A stretch of DNA of 5,505 nucleotides from Actinomycetota bacterium (lineage in GTDB: Bacteria; Actinomycetota; Thermoleophilia; UBA2241): the NCBI GenBank assembly GCA_003158705.1, contig PMKX01000135.1:13108-18612 (forward strand). Direction: 5' to 3'. This document shows, piece by piece, positions 1 to 5,505 of this stretch; the first letter of the stretch is position 1; each line of letters opens with the position of its first letter. The position numbers and the translations under genes are program-made. The notes beneath the pieces were generated by a model. It was not told the origin of the DNA. It saw only the letters and a program-made list of their open reading frames with translations, and did not search any database.

Positions 1-2847
1 CAGGCTTCGGCCGCCGAACAGCTGCGCACGGTGGAGGGCGAGATCGCCGAGCTGCGCGGACGTCTGCTGGTGGGCCAGCTCGAGCAGCTCGACGCTCACG
101 TGACGGAGAGGCGCCACGAGCTGGAGGGCCTGGAGGGTGAGCGCGGCGCTCTCACGGCCGGCCTGGCGGAGATCGGCGCTCAACGCGCCGCCGAGGAAGA
201 AGCGTTCACGCGCGAGGTGGAGGAGCGCGAGCGCCGTGCCCGGCGGGTGGTTCGCGCACGCGTTCTCACCGGCAGGCTTGAAAGTTGCCGGAGGCTCAGC
301 GAACAGCGCGGTCGGCTGCTGGAGGAGGTCCAGAGCGCTGCCCAGGGCGAGCGCGTGCGGCTGCTGGCAGGTCTCGCCGGCGGCTCTTCGCACCTGTCCG
401 CCGGCGACTGGCCGAGCGAGGAGCAGGCTCTGGTGGAGGCGCTTGGCGCGGGCGAGCAGGAGCATACTCTGCAGGCGAGCGCTCTGGCCGCAGCGCGGCA
501 GCACCTCGGCGAGCGGCGCAGCGCTGTCTCGGCGGCCGTCGTCGACAACGAGAACACCCAGGCGCGCGCGCAGCGGCTGCGGGAGCGCGCCCAGACCGTG
601 GCCGAGGAGTCGGCGCGCCTGGCGAGCGAGGTCGAGCGCCTCGAGGCGGCGAGTGGCGACGCGGCGGCCTCCCTGGTGTCTGCGCAGCAGGAGTCGGAGA
701 AGACCGAGACGGCGTTGGCAAAGGCGGAGGTCGCTCATAGGCAGGCGTCCTCAGAACACGAGTCGGCCGCGTCGGAGGCGGCGACGGCCGCAGACCACGC
801 GAACGAGCTTCTCGCTCGGCGGCAGAGCCTCAGCGCGCAGATCGAGCATCTCGAGGCTGGGCTGCGCGAGCTGCAGGACGTGGGGGAAGAGGTGCTGGCG
901 GTGGCTCGCGACTACCCCGGTGCGGTCGCCCTGTCGAGCGTGGTGTCCTGTACGGCCGGCTACGAGAGAGCCTTGGCTGCCGCACTGGCTCAGCTGCCGG
1001 GTGCACTTGCCGTGCCGCACGGCGTGGACCAGTGGTCGCTGCTGCAAGCCCTCAGGCACGCCGGCGTCACGCTCGTGCGTCTGGTGCTGCCTTCGCGAGC
1101 TCATGACCGCGCCACGTTTCCCGGCGCGGTGCCTCTCTTGGACAAGGTCAGCGTCGACGATGAGGGCGGCCTGGCCGATGCGCTCGGTGACGTGGTCATC
1201 GTCGACGATCTGCAGACGGTGCCGGTGGACTTCGCCGGGCTGGCCGTGACGCGGGACGGGGCGTACTACCGTCCCCGCGAGGGGCAGCTTGGCTTGGCGG
1301 CTGGTGTCCCGGCGGCTTTGCTCCTCGACCGGCGGGCGGCGCACGACCGCTTGCGGTCGGAGCTTGACGTGATCCAGAGCCAGGAGGTGCGCGAGAAGGC
1401 CGTGGCGGCGCGCCAGCGTGCAGTTGCCGATCAAGCCGCGCAGAAGCTGGCGCGCGCCGACGCTCACGTCCGGGAGGCGCGCGAGAAGGCGGCCGCTGCG
1501 CGCCGCGAGCTGAGCCGGGTCGAGACACGCGCGCATGAGGCCGACGCCCTCATCGAGCGCGCGCGCCGGGAGAGCGCGGCGCTGGCGGCGGAGAACGCCG
1601 ACCTCGAGGGTCAGCTGCGCGAGCTGTCGGCACATGCGGCGCAGGCGCTGCTCGAAGTCGAGCGGCAAGGCGAGCCGCTGGCCGCGGCGGAGGCCGAGGT
1701 GGCCGCCGCGGAAGGCGCCTACGAGGCCGCGCTGGCTGCCGTCACGCGGGCTCGGGTCGAGCTCGAAGAGCGGCGCGCTGCGGCGAGCCGTGCCGAGAAG
1801 CAACGCGCCGGCGCAGAGGCGCGCCTCAAGGAGCTGGATCGTCGTCTGCAGGTGGTGCCCGAAGCGCGCTCCCTGTGTGCCGGGCTCTCCGCCGTGCTCT
1901 CGGCGTTGTGTGTGCGTGGCGAAGGGTTGGTGGAGCGCCTGGCTGAGTCGTCGAGCGAGAACAGTGGTCTGGATCGCGCGGTCATGCGCGAGTTGGCCGA
2001 CCGCGAGGCCGCTTTGCGTCACGACGGGGAGACCCTCACCGAGCGCCACACGCAGGCGCAAGTAGAGGTGGCCCGGCTGCAGGATCGGCGTCGTGAGCTG
2101 GCGGCGCAGTTCGAAGAGGTCGCGTCCCGGCTCGAGATAGCTCATTTCGAGCCGCCGGCCGATGAGGCCGAGGCGGCGGCGCTCGCTGCCCACGGCCAGC
2201 GTCTCGAGCGCCGCCGCGAAGGTATCGGGCCGGTCAATCCGCTCGCCGAGGCCGAATGCGCAGAGCTCGGCGAGCGAGCGAGCTTCCTGCGCGAGCAGCG
2301 TCGCGATCTTGAGAAGTCGACGGCCGACCTGCTCGAGCTCATCGCCGAGCTCACGGCACGTGTGGATGCCGACTTCACCGAGACGTTCGCTGCGGTCGAG
2401 GAGAAGTTCGCCGAGATGACGGCCATCCTCTTTCCGGACGGACGCGGGCGGTTGGCGCTCGTCGAAGGCGACGATGGCGCGGCCGGCGTGGCCGTGGAGG
2501 TTAAACCGGCGCGCAAGCTGGGCAAGAAGCTGCAGTTGCTCTCCGGCGGCGAACGGGCGCTGGTGGCCATCGCCTTCCTCATGGCGCTGGTCCTGGCTCA
2601 TCCCTGCCCGTTCTACATCCTCGACGAGGTCGAGGCGGCGCTCGACGACATCAACATCGGCCTGTTCGTCTCGCTGGTGCGCGACTACCGGTCGAAGACC
2701 CAGTTTCTCATCATCACCCACCAGAAGCGCACGATGGAGGCGGCCGACCTGCTCTACGGCGTGACGATGGGTGCCGACGGCACGTCGCAGGTCGTCAGCG
2801 CCCGCATGGCCGAGGAAGAGATCGATCACGAGGCGGGAGCGAGCTGA
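1..2847 (+). CDS. smc: Chromosome segregation/condensation ATPase SMC, C-terminal 948 residues (5' end outside window)
   Basis: SMC is a cytoplasmic ATPase that dimerises through a hinge and, with ScpA/ScpB, extrudes DNA loops to organise and segregate chromosomes. The frame is open from base 1, so the N-terminal Walker A lobe is missing; by comparison with the usual ~1150-1190 residues about 200 are absent. Numbering visible residues from base 1: N-terminal coiled coil (~1-299, Glu/Arg/Ala-rich), hinge (~300-435, with the YERALAAAL helix and VVIVDDL strand), C-terminal coiled coil (~436-740), then the ATPase C-lobe. The C-lobe shows GPVNPLA (743-749), the LSGGE signature (847-851), Walker B FYILDE with D875 and E876, D-loop ALD (880-882) and the switch His in ITH (H907), followed by the family-typical LYGVTM. 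The hinge lacks the usual terminal double glycine and both arms have helix breaks (see findings). It ends one base before ftsY. The family call is very secure; RecN or SbcC are excluded by the hinge and the GPVN/LYGVTM motifs. Confidence 0.97.
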   Translation, partial: QASAAEQLRTVEGEIAELRGRLLVGQLEQLDAHVTERRHELEGLEGERGALTAGLAEIGAQRAAEEEAFTREVEERERRARRVVRARVLTGRLESCRRLSEQRGRLLEEVQSAAQGERVRLLAGLAGGSSHLSAGDWPSEEQALVEALGAGEQEHTLQASALAAARQHLGERRSAVSAAVVDNENTQARAQRLRERAQTVAEESARLASEVERLEAASGDAAASLVSAQQESEKTETALAKAEVAHRQASSEHESAASEAATAADHANELLARRQSLSAQIEHLEAGLRELQDVGEEVLAVARDYPGAVALSSVVSCTAGYERALAAALAQLPGALAVPHGVDQWSLLQALRHAGVTLVRLVLPSRAHDRATFPGAVPLLDKVSVDDEGGLADALGDVVIVDDLQTVPVDFAGLAVTRDGAYYRPREGQLGLAAGVPAALLLDRRAAHDRLRSELDVIQSQEVREKAVAARQRAVADQAAQKLARADAHVREAREKAAAARRELSRVETRAHEADALIERARRESAALAAENADLEGQLRELSAHAAQALLEVERQGEPLAAAEAEVAAAEGAYEAALAAVTRARVELEERRAAASRAEKQRAGAEARLKELDRRLQVVPEARSLCAGLSAVLSALCVRGEGLVERLAESSSENSGLDRAVMRELADREAALRHDGETLTERHTQAQVEVARLQDRRRELAAQFEEVASRLEIAHFEPPADEAEAAALAAHGQRLERRREGIGPVNPLAEAECAELGERASFLREQRRDLEKSTADLLELIAELTARVDADFTETFAAVEEKFAEMTAILFPDGRGRLALVEGDDGAAGVAVEVKPARKLGKKLQLLSGGERALVAIAFLMALVLAHPCPFYILDEVEAALDDINIGLFVSLVRDYRSKTQFLIITHQKRTMEAADLLYGVTMGADGTSQVVSARMAEEEIDHEAGAS
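2835..2839 (+). promoter_or_regulatory. Ribosome binding site of ftsY inside the smc 3' end
   Basis: GGGAG lies nine bases before the GTG at 2849 and within the last codons of smc. It supports GTG 2849 as the ftsY start. No in-frame ATG follows until deep in the GTPase domain, and the upstream in-frame ATG at 2771 would add 26 Arg/Ser-rich residues unlike any FtsY. Because the site is translated as part of smc, ftsY translation is probably coupled to smc. Confidence 0.6.
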
Positions 2848-2848
2848 G

Positions 2849-3859
2849 GTGGACTGGCACGAAGCGTTCAAGGGGCTGTCGAGCGAGTTGCCGGCGGTCG
2901 CGGTCGAGCACGAAGACGAAGAGCGCCGTGGTCTGTTCGGCAAGCTGCGTGAGAATCTCGGCAAGGCCGGCGGGGCGCTGCGCGAACACTTTCGCACGAT
3001 CCTCTTCGACGGCATCACCGACGAGCTCTGGGAACAGATCGAAGAGGCGCTGATCTTCGCCGACGTCGGCGTCGAGGCGACGGTCAGGATCGTCGAGCAG
3101 CTCGAGCGCGAGGCGGCCGAGGAGAACCTGACGACCCGCGACGAACTGCTCGGCCGCCTGTCTGAGATCGTCGCCCGCCTGCTGTCGCCCGACGACCCCG
3201 ACGAGCGCCTGATCGACGTCTCGCAGCAGCCCTCAGTGATCCTCGTGGTCGGCGTCAACGGCACCGGCAAGACGACGACCATCGGCAAGCTCGCCTTTCG
3301 CCTCGCCGAGCTCGGCAAGACGCCGCTCATGGTGGCCGCCGACACGTTCCGCGCGGCGGCCGTCGAGCAACTCTCGGAATGGGCCTCGCGAGTCGGCTGC
3401 GAGATCGTCCGCCAGGCGCCCGGCAGCGACCCCGCGGCGGTCGTCTACGACGGCATCGCCGCCGCCCGGTCGCGCGGCGCCGCGGTCGTGATCGTCGACA
3501 CCGCGGGGCGCCTGCACACCCAGGTGAACCTCATGAACGAGCTCGCCAAGGTGCGCCGGGTGATCGAGAAGCAGATCCCGGGGGCGCCGCACGAGACCCT
3601 GCTGGTGATCGACGCCACGACGGGCCAGAACGGCCTGCGGCAGGCGCAGGTGTTCGCCGAGTCCGTCGAGGTGACCGGCGTCGTGCTCACCAAGCTCGAC
3701 GGCAGCGCCAAAGGCGGCATCGTCATCGCCATCCGCGAGGAGCTCGGCATCCCTATCAAGCTGATCGGCGTGGGGGAGAGGCTCGAAGATCTGCGCCCCT
3801 TCGATCCCGACGAGTTCGCCCGGGCGCTGTTTCTCGACGACACGCCGGCCGGCTCGTGA
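2849..3859 (+). CDS. ftsY: Signal recognition particle receptor FtsY (SRP-type GTPase), 336 aa
   Basis: FtsY is the membrane-associated receptor for the SRP. It forms a GTP-dependent heterodimer with Ffh that delivers translating ribosomes to the SecYEG translocon. From the GTG start, residues 1-27 are a short, partly acidic leader (EHEDEERR, 20-27). Residues 28-41 (GLFGKLRENLGKAG) resemble the amphipathic membrane-targeting helix found before the N domain in other FtsY proteins. The N domain carries ALIFADV (67-73). The G domain shows the P-loop GVNGTGKTTT (135-144, K141), the insertion-box motif DTFRAAAVEQL (165-175), DTAGRL (217-222), TKLDGSAKGG (281-290) and the closing GVGERLEDLRPF (from 307). 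Every expected GTPase motif is intact. The length is close to the short Bacillus-type FtsY; there is neither the long acidic A domain of E. coli nor a hydrophobic membrane segment. The DTFRAAA motif and the G-A-K-G-G ending separate it from Ffh. It starts one base after smc, and its stop overlaps the next gene by four bases. Confidence 0.98.
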   Translation: MDWHEAFKGLSSELPAVAVEHEDEERRGLFGKLRENLGKAGGALREHFRTILFDGITDELWEQIEEALIFADVGVEATVRIVEQLEREAAEENLTTRDELLGRLSEIVARLLSPDDPDERLIDVSQQPSVILVVGVNGTGKTTTIGKLAFRLAELGKTPLMVAADTFRAAAVEQLSEWASRVGCEIVRQAPGSDPAAVVYDGIAAARSRGAAVVIVDTAGRLHTQVNLMNELAKVRRVIEKQIPGAPHETLLVIDATTGQNGLRQAQVFAESVEVTGVVLTKLDGSAKGGIVIAIREELGIPIKLIGVGERLEDLRPFDPDEFARALFLDDTPAGS

Positions 3860-4464
3860 GGCTGCGCCTCGACACGCCGCGGCTCATCGTGCGCGACTAC
3901 ACGGCGGCCGATCTCGACGACGTCGCCGAGATCCTCGCCGAGCCCGAGGTGTTCTGGTGGGTCAAGGAGCCGTTCACCCGTGAGCGGGCGCGGCTCTGGC
4001 TGGAAGAGGAGATCGGCCTGGCGGCCGGCGACGGCAGCGGCCGGCGCGCGGTCGTGCTCAGGCAGAGCGCGAAGGTGATCGGCGGCGCCGGTCTTGTGTG
4101 GCGCGACCTCGACACGGGCCGCGAGCTCGAGCTCGGCTACCACCTGCACCGCGACTACTGGGGGCAGGGGTTCGCCACCGAGGCCGGCGCCGCCTGCCTC
4201 GAGCGCGCCCGCACGCTCGGACTGAAGCGCGTGGTGAGCCTCATCTACATCCACAACCCGCGCTCCGAGGCGGTCGCCCGGCGGCTCGGCATGACCCCCC
4301 AGGGGGAGCTGGTCTGGGCCGGCCTGCCGCATCGCCGGTGGGCCATCGAGCTCGGCGGCGGGTGGCGCGACGGTCAGGCCGGGCTTTTCGGGCTGGCGCG
4401 GGGGGCGGTAGAATCCAGAGTCCGTGGGTACCGTCCCACTGTCCCCGGCGAAAGAGGCGTCTGA
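3856..4464 (+). CDS. GNAT-family N-acetyltransferase (RimJ/RimL-like), 202 aa
   Basis: This is a predicted cytoplasmic acetyl-CoA-dependent N-acetyltransferase; its substrate cannot be read from the sequence. The GTG start gives VRLRLDTPRLIVRDY, the classic opening strand of RimJ/RimL-type GNATs (L-x-T-x-R-L-x-x-R). Motif A, which binds the acetyl-CoA pyrophosphate, is WGQGFATEA (102-110), preceded by the ELGYHL strand. The later motif is N134-P-R-S137 followed by ARRLGM (141-146), the usual N-x-x-S...LG pattern. The fold should end near residue 165. The remaining ~35 residues (GGGWRDGQAGLFG onward) are Gly/Arg-rich, look unstructured and use codons rarer in the neighbours (AGA, GTA, ACT). 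The GTG overlaps the ftsY stop as GTGA and no Shine-Dalgarno sequence is visible upstream, so translation probably depends on reinitiation after ftsY. Members of this family acetylate ribosomal-protein N-termini, tRNA-linked or antibiotic substrates; location next to SRP genes hints at a translation-related target, but that is inference. Confidence 0.9.
   Translation: MRLRLDTPRLIVRDYTAADLDDVAEILAEPEVFWWVKEPFTRERARLWLEEEIGLAAGDGSGRRAVVLRQSAKVIGGAGLVWRDLDTGRELELGYHLHRDYWGQGFATEAGAACLERARTLGLKRVVSLIYIHNPRSEAVARRLGMTPQGELVWAGLPHRRWAIELGGGWRDGQAGLFGLARGAVESRVRGYRPTVPGERGV
4385..4414 (+). promoter_or_regulatory. Possible sigma70-type promoter for ffh
   Basis: TAGAAT at 4409-4414 is a good -10 hexamer (one mismatch to TATAAT) in an otherwise extremely GC-rich stretch. 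It lies 53 bases before the ffh ATG. The best -35 candidate, TTTTCG at 4385-4390 with an 18-base spacer, is weak. The element lies inside the 3' end of the acetyltransferase gene and would give ffh its own transcript, independent of smc-ftsY. This rests only on visual matching. Confidence 0.35.
4424..4439 (+). repeat. Small inverted repeat in the ffh leader
   Basis: GTGGG (4424-4428) and CCCAC (4435-4439) form a perfect 5-bp stem around the six-base loop TACCGT. It starts ten bases after the possible -10 hexamer, so it would lie at the very 5' end of an ffh transcript, or act as an operator-like site. No T-run follows, so it is not an intrinsic terminator. A stem this short may be chance in DNA of this composition. 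Confidence 0.3.
4451..4457 (+). promoter_or_regulatory. Ribosome binding site of ffh
   Basis: AAAGAGG, a near match to AAGGAGG, lies ten bases before the ATG at 4468. It overlaps the last codons of the acetyltransferase. Unlike the acetyltransferase, ffh therefore has its own initiation signal and need not rely on coupling. Confidence 0.6.
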
Positions 4465-4467
4465 AGC

Positions 4468-5505
4468 ATGTTCGATTCCCTCTCCGAGCGCCTGCAGGGC
4501 GTCTTCGGCGAGCTGCGCGGTCATGGCAAGCTGAGCGAAGCCGACGTCGACAAGGCGATGCGCGAGATCCGCCTGGCCCTGCTCGAGGCCGACGTCAACT
4601 TCAAGGTCGTCCGCCAGTTCGTCAATCACGTGAAGGAGCGCGCCCTGGGCGCCGAGGTCATGGAGAGCCTCACGCCGGCCCAGCAGGTCGTGAAGATCGT
4701 CGACGAGGAGCTCGTCGCGCTGATGGGCTCGGGCGACTCCCGCCTGGCCTTCAGCGGCCGTCCGCCGACCATCATCCTGCTGGCCGGTCTGCAGGGCTCG
4801 GGCAAGACCACGACCTGCGCCAAGCTTGCCCAGCTCCTTAAGAAAGACGGCAAGCGGCCGGTGCTGATCGCCGCCGACGTCTACCGGCCGGCGGCCATCG
4901 AGCAGCTCGTCACGCTCGCCGAGCGTGTGGGTGTGCCGGTCTTCGCGCCCGGCGCCCATCTCGACCCCGTCGACATCGCGCGAGACGGTGTGGCCTTCGC
5001 CCGCGACAAGGGCGACGTGGCCATCATCGACACGGCCGGTCGTCTGCACGTCGACGACGAGCTCATGGAGGAGCTCGTGCGCATCCGCAAGGCGGTCAAG
5101 CCCCACAACATCCTGCTGGTGATCGACGCCATGACCGGTCAGGACGCGGTCAACGCCGCCGAACAGTTCAAGCAGCGCGTCGACATCGACGGCGTGGTGC
5201 TCACCAAGCTCGACGGCGACGCTCGCGGCGGGGCCGCGCTGTCGGTGCGGGCCGTCACCGGCAAGCCCATCAAGTTCGCCAGCACCGGCGAGAAGCTCGA
5301 CGACTTCGACTCCTTTCATCCCGACCGCATGGCCTCGCGCATCCTGGGCATGGGCGATGTGCTGACCCTGATCGAGAAGGCCCAGACCGACATCTCCGAA
5401 AAAGAGGCCGCCCGCATGGAGGAGCGGCTGCGGCGCGCCGAGTTCACCTTCGAGGACTTCCTCGAGCAGTTGAAGCAGGTACGCAAGATGGGCTCGCTGT
5501 CGAGC
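4468..5505 (+). CDS. ffh: Signal recognition particle protein Ffh (SRP54 GTPase), first 346 residues (3' end outside window)
   Basis: Ffh is the protein subunit of the bacterial SRP. Its NG domain binds GTP and pairs with FtsY, while its Met-rich M domain binds SRP RNA and signal sequences. The start MFDSLSERLQGVF is typical of the family and is backed by a ribosome binding site. The N domain has ALLEADV (37-43). The G domain shows P-loop GLQGSGKTTT (107-116, K113), DVYRPAAIEQL (137-147), DTAGRL (188-193), TKLDGDARGG (246-255) and FASTGEKLDDF (270-280). DVYRPAA and DARGG identify Ffh rather than FtsY. From about residue 290 the linker and the first M-domain helices follow (SRILGMGDVLTLIEKAQ), and the window ends at KMGSLSS. 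Roughly 100 residues, including the finger loop and the RNA-binding motif, are cut off by the window edge; nothing suggests a real truncation. It starts three bases after the acetyltransferase stop. Confidence 0.98.
   Translation, partial: MFDSLSERLQGVFGELRGHGKLSEADVDKAMREIRLALLEADVNFKVVRQFVNHVKERALGAEVMESLTPAQQVVKIVDEELVALMGSGDSRLAFSGRPPTIILLAGLQGSGKTTTCAKLAQLLKKDGKRPVLIAADVYRPAAIEQLVTLAERVGVPVFAPGAHLDPVDIARDGVAFARDKGDVAIIDTAGRLHVDDELMEELVRIRKAVKPHNILLVIDAMTGQDAVNAAEQFKQRVDIDGVVLTKLDGDARGGAALSVRAVTGKPIKFASTGEKLDDFDSFHPDRMASRILGMGDVLTLIEKAQTDISEKEAARMEERLRRAEFTFEDFLEQLKQVRKMGSLSS

Noticed and set aside
137..1249. 370-codon open frame in another + frame within smc
   Set aside because: The Arg/Trp/Ser-rich translation is typical of a frame-shifted GC-rich gene, and it sits inside the SMC coiled coil and hinge, which are read in the true frame.
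2771..2848. ATG start for ftsY at 2771
   Set aside because: It would overlap smc by 77 bases and add an Arg-rich peptide not seen in FtsY. GTG 2849 has a Shine-Dalgarno sequence and gives a normal N-terminus.
751..3345. 864-codon open frame on the minus strand opposite smc and ftsY
   Set aside because: It lies antisense to unmistakable smc and ftsY coding sequence. Its translation is low-complexity Arg/Leu/Ser-rich with no recognisable domain. Long antisense frames are expected in very GC-rich DNA.
3379..3855. Extension of the acetyltransferase frame upstream into ftsY
   Set aside because: The translation before GTG 3856 is Arg/Gly/His low-complexity and overlaps the FtsY GTPase domain. GNAT homology begins exactly at 3856, so this is not a real fusion.
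4424..4439. Intrinsic terminator between the acetyltransferase and ffh
   Set aside because: The stem is only 5 bp and no T-run follows it; the sequence downstream is GC-rich and coding.
3445..5319. 624-codon open frame on the minus strand opposite ftsY, the acetyltransferase and ffh
   Set aside because: It mirrors three conserved genes, and the Asp/His/Val-rich translation is a by-product of their codon bias. No family motif or credible start region is seen.
1..5505. A novel defence, mobile or RNA-based system hidden in the window
   Set aside because: All but a few bases are accounted for by four recognisable genes in one direction. I saw no direct-repeat array, transposase, integrase, att-like site or structured non-coding stretch on either strand.

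Overview
This is a very GC-rich bacterial window, read entirely on the + strand. It holds four tightly packed genes: the C-terminal four-fifths of the chromosome-condensation ATPase SMC (1-2847, no start in the window), the complete SRP receptor FtsY (2849-3859), a complete GNAT-family N-acetyltransferase (3856-4464), and the first three-quarters of the SRP54 GTPase Ffh (4468-5505, runs off the end).

The order smc-ftsY-(gene)-ffh is a conserved housekeeping arrangement in many Gram-positive lineages (in Firmicutes rnc-smc-ftsY-ylxM-ffh). With the strong GC bias, frequent GTG starts and an actinobacterial-looking DEVEAALDD Walker B/D-loop in SMC, I favour a high-GC Gram-positive, perhaps a deep-branching actinobacterial class. 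This is inference. The FtsY is the short form without the N-terminal membrane segment known from Streptomyces-type FtsY, which argues against a typical Streptomyces or Mycobacterium relative.

The genes are spaced like an operon. smc and ftsY are separated by 1 base, ftsY and the acetyltransferase overlap by 4 bases (GTGA), and the acetyltransferase and ffh are separated by 3 bases. No intergenic stretch exceeds a few bases, so any extra regulation must lie inside coding sequence. A candidate -10 element and a small hairpin sit inside the last codons of the acetyltransferase, just upstream of ffh.

Functionally, Ffh (with SRP RNA, not in this window) binds signal sequences emerging from ribosomes and docks on FtsY at the membrane, and the two GTPases reciprocally activate each other. 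SMC organises the chromosome. The acetyltransferase is the only accessory-looking member; it occupies the slot used by ylxM in Firmicutes. I see no mobile element, CRISPR array, tRNA or rRNA. The region is essentially ordinary housekeeping DNA, with modest points of interest in the SMC hinge and arms, the inserted acetyltransferase and the ffh leader.
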